Notes: generated from the sequence alone by a model not told the origin. A stretch of 64,000 bases of DNA from [Zimmermannella] alba NBRC 15616 (GCF_001570905.1 NZ_BCSO01000001.1:124001-188000); one strand, 5' to 3'. Positions 23,968-33,757 are shown, counted from the first letter of the stretch. Made by a program: numbers and translations.

Positions 23968-26900
23968 ATGACGAGCACAGCACCATCCGGCACGGCTTCA
24001 GCCCAGTCGTCTCTCGGTCTCCTCGACCCCTCACAGCAGCAGGTGTGGGAGGCCGTGCGAGCGGAGACATCCTGCGCTGTGTTGGGGGCGCCCGGCACGG
24101 GCAAGACGTTTACGCTCGCAGCGGTGGTGGCAGAGCTCCTCAATACGGGCGCGGCGCGTCCGGAAGAGATCATCGTCATGGGTGCCGATCGTCGCTCCTC
24201 GGCACGGTTGCGTGACGACATCACCTCGCGCCTCACGGGCACCTCGCTCGGCACGCTCGGGCGGTCGGCACAGTCGCTTGCTTTTGAGCTTGTGCGCGAC
24301 GATCGGGCGAGCCACGGCGGTGCAGCCCCCCGCTTGCTCACGGGTGCCGACGAAGATGCTGCGCTGGCAGATTTGCTCGAGGCTGAGCATCAGGCGCCCG
24401 GCACTGACTGGGCCGATCCGATCCGGCCAGAAACCCTCGCACTCGACGGCTTCCGGGCTGAGCTTCGCAACCTCTTCGCGGTCATGGCGGAATACGACGT
24501 CACGGCAGACGAACTCGAGGAGTTCGGGCGAGAGCACGTCGTGTGGCGGGCCGCTGCGCGGATCAAACGAGCCCTTGACGAGGCCCTTGCATGGCAGAGT
24601 GACGACGAACACGAGCGCTGGTTCACCACGCCCGCACTGTTGCTCGAGGCGGTCAGTGTGCTTGGCGCGCGGGCGTTCGGTGAGATGCCATGCACGGGTG
24701 CGTTTGCTGCAGCCCGTTGGCTCTTCGTGGACGACGCGCACGAGCTCACGGAGTCGGCCCGCCGCCTCGTCGAGGCGTTCGAGCATAGTGGCGTCACCGT
24801 CGTGAGTTTTGGCGATCCCGACCTCAGCGTGGGCGGCTTCCACGGTGCCCGGCCGGAGCACGCTATGTCGTGGCGCGCGCCCGGGGCGGCGCAGCCTGCG
24901 CAAATCGTGCTCGAGGAGAGCCACCGCCACGATGCAGCGCTTCGTCAAGCGCTCGTCGCCTTGACTGCGCATGTCGGCGTCCGGGGGAGTGTCGCACATC
25001 GGCAGGTGAGCGCGGCAACGCGTCCAGCACTGTGCTCACGCGTTGAGAGCTGGGAGCTGCCGCCAGCAGTGGCGACGATCGAGTCGCAGAATGCTGTGAA
25101 CGAGGCGCAGAACATTGCGGCGTATCTGCGCGAACTGCACCTCGGTGCAGACGTGCCCTGGAGCGACATGGCGGTCATCGTGCGCTCCTCGCGCGATATT
25201 CCTGCGCTCGAGCGCCTCCTTGCGCGATATGAGATTCCGGCAGCCTCCACGCGACCCGCGGCAGCGGTCGACGACCACACTGTGCAGGCACTCGTCCACT
25301 TGGCGCGCATCGTGAACGGCGACGACGAGCTCACGATCGACGCGGTCAACGCTCTCGCGAGCTCGCCCATTGGTGGGGCCGACATGAGCCACCTCCGCGT
25401 CATCCGCAAGGCACTTCGACACGAAGACCGGGCAAACGGTGGCACACGCTCAAGCGATGACCTCATCGTCGACGCAGTGTGCGCACTCGGCGGGCTCGCC
25501 ACCCTCGCCAACCCCATGACGGTCTTCGACGAGGCGCCTTCGATGGCGCGGCACCACGGTGTTGTCGCGCTGCAGCGAATCGGCGCGTGCCTCCGGGCCG
25601 GCCGTGCTGTGCGGAACCAGGGCGGTGCCGTTGACGAGGTCCTCTTCGCAATCTGGTCGGCGGCAAAGCTCGCCGAACCCTGGCGAAAGAAGGCGCTCGG
25701 CTCCGGCGCCGAGGCCCTGCGCATGAACCGCCGCCTCGACGCTGTCGTTGCCCTCTTCGACGCAGCCAAACGGCACGTCGAGCACGAACCCGATGCCGAT
25801 CCGGGCGAATTCCTCGCTGCGTGGAACGACCGGAACATCATGGCTGACTCGCTCGTGCGCCGACTCACGCAGGAGGGCGTCACGATTGCCACGCCATCCG
25901 GTGTCGTCGGATGCGAGTTCCCCGTGGTCGTCCTTGCGGGCCTCGAGGAAGCAGTCTGGCCGAACCTCAAAATCCGCAACACGCTGCTCGGCGCGAGCCT
26001 GCTCGAAGAACGATGCCGGGGCGAACAGAGCGAACGCAGCATCCTCGACCGTCGCAAGGACGTCCTCCACGATGAGGTCCGGATGCTGTACCAGGCGCTG
26101 TCGCGAGCGAGCCACCACGTGCTGCTCAGCGCCCGCAGCTCCGCCGAATCCGCGCCCAGCCGCGTCATCTCGTGGATCGAGAGCGACGAGTGGAAGCCCC
26201 AGCTCACCGCCGGGGCCACCCATCTGCGTGAACTCACGGCGACGCTGCGACGCTCGAGCCTCGCTGCCCTCGCCAAGGGGCAGCCCATCGAAGCGTTGCG
26301 TGATGCCTCGGCAGCGCTTGCACACCTCCACGCCGAGGGGGTTCCGGGCGCTGACCCGGCCGCGTGGTACGGCACCCGCGACAGGTCGTCGGCGGCACCA
26401 CTCCTCGAGCAGCAGTGCGACGAAGACGGCGTCCTGCACGTTCGCGTCTCGCCGTCATCGGTGAGCGGGTTCGAAAGCTGCCCCGTCAACTGGTTCGTCG
26501 AACGCAACGCTGGCTACAGTCCCTCGCAGGCGAAAAGCATCGGCACGATCATCCACGCCGCCGCCGAAGGCTCCTTCGACTCCCTCGAAGCACGGCGCCT
26601 CTTCGTCGACGAGCAGCTCCGCGACGTGCTGGAAGGCTCCGAATGGGAACAGGAAGCACTCGTTGAGCGCGTGCACGAGATGCTCATCCACCTCGCAAGC
26701 TACGAGCAAGAAGCTCGAAGCGACGGCTACTCGGTATTCGGCGTCGAGCGACCCTTCCGCTTTGACCTTGAACTCAACGCCGAAGCGGCCGAAGCAACCG
26801 GCCTCGATCCCATCGTCGGTGACGCTGTCGTGACAGTGACCGGCAAGATCGACCGCATCGAGCAGAAGCGCGACTCGGGTGCACTGCGAGTGGTTGACTT

Positions 26901-27372
26901 CAAGACCGGTTCGAAAGCCATGACCAAGGCCGATGCCGAACACGATCCGCAGCTCGCCACCTACCGTCTCGCCCTCGCGCACAATGCGGTCGGGCGGCGC
27001 CCCGATGACGAGGAAACCGGGGCTTCCGTGAGCGTCGACAGCGGCGAGGCAATCCCGGAATACCCGGAAGTGTCCGAAGCACGACTCGTCTACCTCGGCA
27101 CCACGAACAAGACCCCTGCCTCCCGCATCCAGCCAGGAGGCGACGATGGCCTCGAAGAGGCGCGTGACCGCCTTGTCCTCGCCGCCCACGGCATGGCGGC
27201 GCTCGACCTCGAAGAAGCACAGCGCATGCGCGACGACGGCGTGAGCGAGGAGGACATCCTCGTCTACCTGCTCAGCCACGGCGCCTTCCGATTCCACCCC
27301 GACACGCACTGCGACAGCCACGGCATGTCTCACGCCTGCAACGTCCACCGCATCCCGGAGATCAGCGAATGA
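23968..27372 (+). CDS. adnA: AdnA-type helicase-nuclease subunit
   Basis: AdnAB resects double-strand breaks in actinobacteria. This 1134-aa subunit has an N-terminal UvrD-like motor with Walker A LGAPGTGKT (residues 39-47). The Walker B region reads RWLFVDDAHEL (about 250-260), which departs from the usual DExQ. At the C-terminus is a PD-(D/E)XK nuclease with GFESCPVNWF and RVVDFKTGSK (about 973-981), whose Asp and Lys are catalytic. Three cysteines in the nuclease region (in FESCPVN and the C-terminal HCDSHGMSHAC) may serve an AddB-like metal or Fe-S site. GGAGG and a PafBC promoter precede the ATG; the longer frame upstream is not used. It overlaps adnB by 4 nt (ATGA). Confidence 0.9.
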   Translation: MTSTAPSGTASAQSSLGLLDPSQQQVWEAVRAETSCAVLGAPGTGKTFTLAAVVAELLNTGAARPEEIIVMGADRRSSARLRDDITSRLTGTSLGTLGRSAQSLAFELVRDDRASHGGAAPRLLTGADEDAALADLLEAEHQAPGTDWADPIRPETLALDGFRAELRNLFAVMAEYDVTADELEEFGREHVVWRAAARIKRALDEALAWQSDDEHERWFTTPALLLEAVSVLGARAFGEMPCTGAFAAARWLFVDDAHELTESARRLVEAFEHSGVTVVSFGDPDLSVGGFHGARPEHAMSWRAPGAAQPAQIVLEESHRHDAALRQALVALTAHVGVRGSVAHRQVSAATRPALCSRVESWELPPAVATIESQNAVNEAQNIAAYLRELHLGADVPWSDMAVIVRSSRDIPALERLLARYEIPAASTRPAAAVDDHTVQALVHLARIVNGDDELTIDAVNALASSPIGGADMSHLRVIRKALRHEDRANGGTRSSDDLIVDAVCALGGLATLANPMTVFDEAPSMARHHGVVALQRIGACLRAGRAVRNQGGAVDEVLFAIWSAAKLAEPWRKKALGSGAEALRMNRRLDAVVALFDAAKRHVEHEPDADPGEFLAAWNDRNIMADSLVRRLTQEGVTIATPSGVVGCEFPVVVLAGLEEAVWPNLKIRNTLLGASLLEERCRGEQSERSILDRRKDVLHDEVRMLYQALSRASHHVLLSARSSAESAPSRVISWIESDEWKPQLTAGATHLRELTATLRRSSLAALAKGQPIEALRDASAALAHLHAEGVPGADPAAWYGTRDRSSAAPLLEQQCDEDGVLHVRVSPSSVSGFESCPVNWFVERNAGYSPSQAKSIGTIIHAAAEGSFDSLEARRLFVDEQLRDVLEGSEWEQEALVERVHEMLIHLASYEQEARSDGYSVFGVERPFRFDLELNAEAAEATGLDPIVGDAVVTVTGKIDRIEQKRDSGALRVVDFKTGSKAMTKADAEHDPQLATYRLALAHNAVGRRPDDEETGASVSVDSGEAIPEYPEVSEARLVYLGTTNKTPASRIQPGGDDGLEEARDRLVLAAHGMAALDLEEAQRMRDDGVSEEDILVYLLSHGAFRFHPDTHCDSHGMSHACNVHRIPEISE

Positions 27373-30300
27373 CCGAGAACCACGCGACGAACCGTCACGT
27401 CAGCCACGAAGACATTGCACTCGCGCTGGCCGGGGGAGACCCGAACAAGTGCTACCCGCCGACCAATGAGCAGCGCGCCGTCCTTGATGCACCCTTCGCG
27501 CCGAGCCTCGTCGTGGCCGGTGCTGGCTCCGGCAAGACCCACACCATGGTCGTCCGCATGCTCACACTGGTCGCGCGAGACGGAATCGACCCGTCCACCA
27601 TTCTCGGCCTCACCTTCACACGGAAAGCCGCCGGTGAGCTCCAGACGCGTGTCTCGCACGGCCTCGCGCAGCTTCGCCGGGCCGGCATGATCCCCAAGCA
27701 CGTCACCGACGAACCCGAAGTGTCCACCTACAACTCCTTCGCGAACGCCATCTACCGCGACTGGGGGCTCATCATCGGGAGCGAACCCGATGTGACGCTC
27801 CTCGACGAATCCTCCGCGTGGATGCTCATGCACAGCATCGTCACCGCGAGCGACGACACCGAACTCAGCGCCCTCGGCAAGAGCGTCTCGGCCATCACGC
27901 GCCTTGCTCACGAACTCGCGAACGCATGCCGTGACAATCGCGTCGACCTCGACAAACTCGAAGCCTTCCCCGAAGCCTTTGCCAATCGCCTCCTCCCACT
28001 TCAACGAGGACCTCGCGAACGCGAAGGCGTGCCCGGGTACATCACCACGCCCGTCAACCAGGTGCAGATACTCATCCCGCTGCTTCGGCTCGTGCGCAGC
28101 TACAACGCGGAAAAGCGTCGCCTCGGGCTCATCGAGTTCTCCGATCAGGTCGTCGGCGCCACCGAGATCGTCGAAGCCTCGCAGCACGTGGCCGACGAAC
28201 TCCGTAGTCGCTACCAGCACGTCATCCTCGACGAATATCAGGACACCTCGGCCGGCCAGCTGCAGCTGCTGTCGTCACTCTTCAAAGACCAGAGTGTGAT
28301 GGCCGTGGGCGATCCCAAGCAGGCAATCTATGGGTGGCGCGGGGCAAGCCCGGGCACGATGGAACGATTCCACGACGACTTCTCCTCGATGCCGGTCGCA
28401 TCCTCCGCCAACACCTTCACGCTCTCCACGAGCTGGCGAAACGACCGCATCATCCTCGACGCGGCCAACGCCATCGCACGCACCCTCCCAGAGTCCGGCA
28501 CGCTCCCCGGTGGAGGAACCCTTCCCGAACTCGGCGCACGGCCGGGCGCGGGAGACGGCACGCTCGAGGTGCTTTACCGCGACGACATCGTGTCCGAAGC
28601 ACAAGCAGCAGCCGAGCACTGCAAGCAGCTCCTCGACGCGGCAGACTCAGAGAAGCTGCCGTCCATAGCCATGCTCTTCCGTCGTCGTGCCTCCATGGAT
28701 CTCTTTGCGAGCGAGCTGCAGCGACTCGGCGTGCCCCACCGTGTCCTCGCCCTCGGCGGCGTGCTCACCTCGCCCGAAGTCGTCGACCTCATGTGCTTCC
28801 TCAGGGTTCTCAACGACCCCGCAGCCGGCAATTCCCTCATCCGCATCCTCGCTGGCGCCCGCTACATGCTCGGCATCCAAGACCTTGCGGCGCTCGGCCA
28901 ACTCGCCCGTCGAATCGGCCAACTCGATTGGCGACTTCAGCCCGTCGAATCCCGCTCGAGCGCCCAACGAGTGCTCGACAGCGAAGAAGACCAGGCAAGC
29001 CTGCTCGAAGCGCTCGAGGTGATCGCGGCCACTCCGGACGGCCATCCCCGCCTCAAGCACTTCACCGAGGAAGGCGTCACGCGCCTGCGCGAAGCCGCCG
29101 CACTCTTTGCCGAGCTCCGCGGACTCGGGCGTCTGCCCATCACCGAGCTCATCGACGAACTCATCACGCGCACCCAGATCGACCTCGAAATCGAATCCAA
29201 CCCGCGGAGTGCCTCGAGGCGACGCAACCTCGACGCCTTCGTCAACGCCATCCACGATGTTGCCGGTCGACGCGAGCACACGAGTGTGACAGCGCTCCTC
29301 GACTGGCTCGAAAAAGCCGCCGAACGCGACGAAATCGCGAGCGAACAAGACGAACCTGAACCCGGCACCGTGCAGCTGCTCACGATGCACGCATCGAAGG
29401 GGCTCGAATGGGACCACATCATCATCCCCCGCGCTGTTGAGGGCGAGTTCCCCGGCGAACCACGTGACCGTTCCGGATGGCTGCTGCCCGGGCGACTCCC
29501 ATACCGCTTCCGCCTCGACGCCAAAGCACTGCCCGACGTCGACCTCGACGGGCTCACCATGCGTAAAGACTGGGCCGAAGCCACGGCAGCCTTCAGCGAG
29601 ACGCTCCTCGAACGCCACCAGCTCGAAGAGCGACGACTCGCCTACGTCGCGCTCACACGTGCCCGCACGAGCCTCCTGCTCACGACCTCCACGTGGAAAC
29701 AGAGCGGCGGGCCCGGAAGCTGGTCGAGCTACCTCCACGAGCTCGCGGACGCTGGCATCATCGCCGACGCACCCGAAGTGAACGTCGAAGCGGGCCGGCC
29801 GCTCATCGCGGCGAACGGACCGAGCGAATGGCCGCGGCCCGCCATGAGCGACGCGGCACGAACAGACCTCCTCACGCTCGCCAATGCCGTCCAGGATGCA
29901 GGTGCAACACCGGAGACAGTCGATGCCGGCCAGTACTCCACGATCCTCGGGCTGCTCCTCGCCGAACGCGACGAACGCCGCAACCCCGAGGTGGTGACCC
30001 TGCCCGAACGGCTCGCAGCCAGCCGCTTCAAGGACGCCATCAACGACCCGGTCGCCGTCATGGAACAGCTGCGTCGGCCTATGCCCGAGCGCCCGTACCG
30101 ACAGACGCGCCTTGGCACGATGCTCCACAGCTGGATCGAAGAACACTACGGCCACGGGGGAGGCGGCGGCGAGAGCCTCGACCTCGAACTGCTCGAACTC
30201 GACGACGACAGCCGCGAACTCCTCGGCGTCGCGAGCGAACGCCCCGAAGACCGAGCCGCGCTCGAACCGCTCAAGCACCGATTCCTCGCGAGCGATTGGG

Positions 30301-30683
30301 CGGCGAAGACACCACTCGCCATCGAACAGTCCATCGACGTCAAGCTCGGCATGAAAACCGTCGTCTGCAAGATCGACGCCGTCTTCCAGAACGGCGACGG
30401 CACCATCGAACTCGTCGACTGGAAGACCGGCAAGCCGCCCGTCGGTCAGAGCGCCGAATGGGAACGCCAACTCCAGCTCGCGCTGTACACGCTCGCCTGG
30501 TCAAAGCACCACGGCACACCGAGCAGCAGCATCCACGCCAAACTCGTCTACCTCAGTACGGGTGAGGAATACGCCTTCGAACACGTGAGCAGCGAAAACG
30601 AGCTCGAAGCCCTCATCACGAAGGCCGAACAACAGCTCGCCGAGGTCGCAGCAAGCAACCTAGCCGGGCAGGATCGCGACTAG
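27369..30683 (+). CDS. adnB: AdnB-type helicase-nuclease subunit
   Basis: The 1104-aa partner of AdnA carries the principal motor. It has Walker A GAGSGKT (residues 51-57), motif Ia TFTRKAAGELQ, Walker B VILDEYQDTS (about 286-295), motif III GDPKQAIYGWRGA, motif V LLTMHASKGLEWD and motif VI YVALTRARTSL. The C-terminal nuclease domain carries GTMLHSWIEEHYG and IELVDWKTGKPP (about 1013-1024). The order, size and ATGA overlap with adnA fit the mycobacterial pair. It is expected to be coexpressed with adnA from the damage promoter at 23939. Its stop TAG lies within a CTAG shared with the stop of the convergent kinase-like gene (30680-30683). Confidence 0.92.
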   Translation: MTENHATNRHVSHEDIALALAGGDPNKCYPPTNEQRAVLDAPFAPSLVVAGAGSGKTHTMVVRMLTLVARDGIDPSTILGLTFTRKAAGELQTRVSHGLAQLRRAGMIPKHVTDEPEVSTYNSFANAIYRDWGLIIGSEPDVTLLDESSAWMLMHSIVTASDDTELSALGKSVSAITRLAHELANACRDNRVDLDKLEAFPEAFANRLLPLQRGPREREGVPGYITTPVNQVQILIPLLRLVRSYNAEKRRLGLIEFSDQVVGATEIVEASQHVADELRSRYQHVILDEYQDTSAGQLQLLSSLFKDQSVMAVGDPKQAIYGWRGASPGTMERFHDDFSSMPVASSANTFTLSTSWRNDRIILDAANAIARTLPESGTLPGGGTLPELGARPGAGDGTLEVLYRDDIVSEAQAAAEHCKQLLDAADSEKLPSIAMLFRRRASMDLFASELQRLGVPHRVLALGGVLTSPEVVDLMCFLRVLNDPAAGNSLIRILAGARYMLGIQDLAALGQLARRIGQLDWRLQPVESRSSAQRVLDSEEDQASLLEALEVIAATPDGHPRLKHFTEEGVTRLREAAALFAELRGLGRLPITELIDELITRTQIDLEIESNPRSASRRRNLDAFVNAIHDVAGRREHTSVTALLDWLEKAAERDEIASEQDEPEPGTVQLLTMHASKGLEWDHIIIPRAVEGEFPGEPRDRSGWLLPGRLPYRFRLDAKALPDVDLDGLTMRKDWAEATAAFSETLLERHQLEERRLAYVALTRARTSLLLTTSTWKQSGGPGSWSSYLHELADAGIIADAPEVNVEAGRPLIAANGPSEWPRPAMSDAARTDLLTLANAVQDAGATPETVDAGQYSTILGLLLAERDERRNPEVVTLPERLAASRFKDAINDPVAVMEQLRRPMPERPYRQTRLGTMLHSWIEEHYGHGGGGGESLDLELLELDDDSRELLGVASERPEDRAALEPLKHRFLASDWAAKTPLAIEQSIDVKLGMKTVVCKIDAVFQNGDGTIELVDWKTGKPPVGQSAEWERQLQLALYTLAWSKHHGTPSSSIHAKLVYLSTGEEYAFEHVSSENELEALITKAEQQLAEVAASNLAGQDRD

Positions 30684-31867
30684 TCCTCGCGGAGGAAGCT
30701 CGGCGGGGGAGTGTCGTCGTCGAGCTCATCCGGATCGGCGTGATCGAGATCATCGATCGCGTCATCCGGATGCTCCTCATTCGAGGCGTGGTCAAGACCA
30801 GTACGCACCTGGTCCGTGTGGCCAGCCGGGCGTGAACCGCTCTGCTCACGGACATCCTTCGCATCCCGCAAGAGATCACGCACTTCCTGGATGTCATACA
30901 CCGGCAGCGTCTCGTGCACGACCGGACGTGACTCCGTGCGGTGGACGCTTCGAACATGCTCGTCGAGCAGCTGCTCCGCATCCGCAATCGCGGCCGCATC
31001 ATCCGATTCCACCGCGTGCGTGAGATACCGGGCAAGCTCCAGCTCGTAGTACAGATTCGCGCGCTGGCCGATCTGGCGGTCCACACTCGCGCCACGCTCG
31101 GCCACATACGCATCCAAGAACGCCTGACGCGACGGCTCCGGCAGCGTCGACACCCAGCGAAGATCACGAGCCGGGTCACCGATCCGCAAATCGCTCCAGT
31201 CGAGCATCGCCAGCAGGCGGCCCTCAAAGCACTGGAACGAATCCAAATCCACGCCGCCGTGCGTCACCGACGACTGGAACTGCCAGAGCTTCGCATCCTC
31301 AATCGCCGCCGACCAACGCCGCTCCAAGACAACCGGCAAACGGCCCGTCCCCTTCGCACGCTCAATGAGCTCATCCGCGCTCTCACGCGCCTGCGCGGGG
31401 GAACGCTCCGGCAGACTCGCCGCCACCGCAAATTCACGCGGCAAGGCGTGAATCGCGGCAATCGCCTCTGCAAACTCCGTCAACAGCTGCGAACCCGGGG
31501 CAAGCTCCGCCTGCGACACCGGCTCACCGCCAACAAACTCCAGCACCGCCACATCCTGCGACGCACCAACAAGCTGCGGCACCTTGAACGGCAGACGCGA
31601 ACGAACACCCTGCGTCAGCGCACGAATCGCACGCACCTCCGCAGCAAGCTCCCGCTGCGCATCCTTCGAACGGGCACGACGCACCTCAAGAAACGCGGTT
31701 TTCCCGGGGCCGTTCCCCACATCAATCGCCGCCTGGATGATCGCCCGATCGAACGACTCATCGCTCGCGCGACCAAAGGGAGGACGGACAGGGCTCGCAC
31801 CCCGGACCAAAAGTCCAGGCACCGTCGTGGTCGCCAGGGCTGAAAGTTCGTGCTCGAGCATCGCCAT
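30680..31867 (-). CDS. Aminoglycoside phosphotransferase-fold (APH/ChoK) protein
   Basis: The 395-aa product has the APH kinase layout: FLEVRRARSK as the nucleotide-binding strand with its Lys/Arg region, VAVLEFVGGEP as hinge, then THGGVDLDSFQCFEGRLLAMLDWSDLRIGDPARDL. Here the catalytic loop, usually HGDLHxxN, reads HGGVDLDS, so the catalytic Asp is shifted or lost, while the metal-binding Asp of the DWSD segment is retained. The last 70 residues are strongly acidic (DDLDHADPDELDDD). The substrate is unknown and activity is uncertain. The ATG at 31867 lies 6 nt after TAGCCT (leaderless). It sits between adnB and uvrD2, as a similar gene does in other actinobacteria. Confidence 0.75.
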   Translation of the reverse strand: MAMLEHELSALATTTVPGLLVRGASPVRPPFGRASDESFDRAIIQAAIDVGNGPGKTAFLEVRRARSKDAQRELAAEVRAIRALTQGVRSRLPFKVPQLVGASQDVAVLEFVGGEPVSQAELAPGSQLLTEFAEAIAAIHALPREFAVAASLPERSPAQARESADELIERAKGTGRLPVVLERRWSAAIEDAKLWQFQSSVTHGGVDLDSFQCFEGRLLAMLDWSDLRIGDPARDLRWVSTLPEPSRQAFLDAYVAERGASVDRQIGQRANLYYELELARYLTHAVESDDAAAIADAEQLLDEHVRSVHRTESRPVVHETLPVYDIQEVRDLLRDAKDVREQSGSRPAGHTDQVRTGLDHASNEEHPDDAIDDLDHADPDELDDDTPPPSFLRED

Positions 31868-31951
31868 GGGGCCAGGCTACGAGCCAGCCGCGACGAAGCG
31901 GCCATGCCTCGCCGGAATGCGCACACGAAGGCCAACTAGGATGACGACGCC

Positions 31952-33757
31952 GTGAACACCACCCCTCCCGCACCCGCCACCGAGGCTTCACTCCTCGCCG
32001 GGCTCAACGAGCAGCAGCGCCAAGCCGCCCTGCAACTCGTCGGCCCAGTCGCCATCCTCGCGGGCGCAGGTACCGGCAAGACCCGCACCATCACACACCG
32101 CATCGCCTACGGGCTCCACACCGGCGTCTACGAACCCGGCAACGTGCTCGCCCTCACCTTCACCGCGAAAGCCGCCGGTGAACTTCGCGGACGCCTCCGC
32201 GAACTCGGCGCCCCCACCGTGCAAGCCCGCACCTTCCACAGCGCGGCCCTCCGCCAACTCGGCCACTTCTGGCCCCACACCGTCGGCGGGCCAGCCCCCG
32301 CCATCCTCAACAACAAGGGTGCCCTCATCGCCCAAGCCGGCGAGCGCATCCGCCTCAAACTCGACCCTGCCACCGTCCGTGACGTCGCCGGCGAAATCGA
32401 ATGGCGAAAGGTCTCCGAGCGCTCTCTCAACGAATACCGGGCAGCCCTCGGCCACGAACGCCCCCTCCTCGACGGACTCAGCGCCGACCAGCTCGTCGAC
32501 CTCATGCAGGCCTACGAAGACACGAAGGACGAACGACGCCAGATCGACTTCGAAGACGTCCTCCTCGCCACCGCCGGGATGCTCGAACTCGAACCCTGGG
32601 TCGCCCACACGCTTCGCCAGCAGTACCGCTACTTCGTCGTCGACGAATACCAGGACGTCTCGCCCCTCCAACAGCGGCTCATCGACCTGTGGCTCGGCGA
32701 TCGCAACAACCTCTGCGTCGTCGGCGACCCCGCCCAGATGATCTACTCCTTCACGGGAGCGAACAGCCACTACCTCACCGGCTTCAGCGACCGCTTCCCG
32801 GGCGCCCGCATCATTGAACTGCAAGCGAACTACCGCTCCACGCCACCCATCCTCGAAGTCGCGAACGCCATCTCCCGGCAAATCCCGCACTCCATCGAAC
32901 TCTTCGCTGCCGACCCCGACGCGAATCGCCACCGCCACGTCTTGCCCATCGTCCACGAAGAGCACGACGACACGAGCGAAGCCGAACACATCGCCGACGC
33001 GATCGCGCGCGAGCTCGCCCTCGGCACCCCGGCCGAAGAGATCGCCGTCCTCACCCGCGTGAACGCGCAAGCAGAAGCGATCACGCAAGCGCTCGCACGT
33101 CGCGACATCCCGATGCGCCTACCCGGTCAGCGTCCCTTCTTTGACGAACCTGCCGTCCGCCAGGCAATGACCGCGATCCGCTCACAAGCCCTCGTCGACA
33201 CGAACACGAAACCGCTCTTCCAGATCGTCTCCGACATCCTGCGCGACGCCGGGTGGACGCAAGAACCCCCAGCGCGCGAAGGCGCACTCCGTGACCGCTG
33301 GATGCTCTGGAACCGGCTCCTGCAGCTCGCCGAAGAACAGCCCGCAGGCACCACCCTCGCCGCCTTCGCCAGCCAGCTCGGCGAACGCGCGCGCCTCCAA
33401 GTCGAACCAACCATGCCCACCGTGAGCGTCCTGACCGTCCACACGGCGAAGGGCCTCGAATGGGAGATCGTCTACCTCGCGGGATGTGTCGAAGGGCTCA
33501 TGCCCATCAGCTACGCCCAAACACCGGCCGAGATCGAAGAAGAACGACGACTCTTCTACGTCGCCGTCACCCGAGCAAAGCGCCGCCTCGAACTCTTCGT
33601 CCCACGCCACAGCAGTGGCCCCGAGCGCCGACAAGAGACCAGCCGCTTCATCGGCGAGCTCGGCCCGCGTGTGCGCACAAGCCTCTACGTGCCGGATCAG
33701 CAGCGGCACCTGCCCGAGGAGCCTCAGGACGCGGGCCCGAGCGCCGCATCCGCCTGA
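31952..33757 (+). CDS. uvrD2: UvrD2-type SF1 DNA helicase, short form
   Basis: The 601-aa protein contains the UvrD/Rep motifs: Q motif LNEQQRQAAL, Walker A AGAGTGKTRT, TFTAKAAGEL, VVDEYQDVSP, GDPAQMIYSFTGAN, QANYRSTPPIL, VHTAKGLEWE and YVAVTRAKRRL. It translocates 3' to 5' on single-stranded DNA in repair. Mycobacterial UvrD2 is about 700 aa and ends with an HRDC domain and a four-cysteine motif; both are absent here, and the tail is a short, acidic, disordered segment. The start is GTG 31952, about 9 nt after a TAGGAT -10. Its 3' end overlaps the convergent cyclodehydratase-like gene by 34 nt. Confidence 0.9.
   Translation: MNTTPPAPATEASLLAGLNEQQRQAALQLVGPVAILAGAGTGKTRTITHRIAYGLHTGVYEPGNVLALTFTAKAAGELRGRLRELGAPTVQARTFHSAALRQLGHFWPHTVGGPAPAILNNKGALIAQAGERIRLKLDPATVRDVAGEIEWRKVSERSLNEYRAALGHERPLLDGLSADQLVDLMQAYEDTKDERRQIDFEDVLLATAGMLELEPWVAHTLRQQYRYFVVDEYQDVSPLQQRLIDLWLGDRNNLCVVGDPAQMIYSFTGANSHYLTGFSDRFPGARIIELQANYRSTPPILEVANAISRQIPHSIELFAADPDANRHRHVLPIVHEEHDDTSEAEHIADAIARELALGTPAEEIAVLTRVNAQAEAITQALARRDIPMRLPGQRPFFDEPAVRQAMTAIRSQALVDTNTKPLFQIVSDILRDAGWTQEPPAREGALRDRWMLWNRLLQLAEEQPAGTTLAAFASQLGERARLQVEPTMPTVSVLTVHTAKGLEWEIVYLAGCVEGLMPISYAQTPAEIEEERRLFYVAVTRAKRRLELFVPRHSSGPERRQETSRFIGELGPRVRTSLYVPDQQRHLPEEPQDAGPSAASA

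Noticed and set aside
28647-30470. 607-codon minus-strand frame inside adnB
   Set aside because: Antisense shadow; adnB has all helicase and nuclease motifs in the plus frame.
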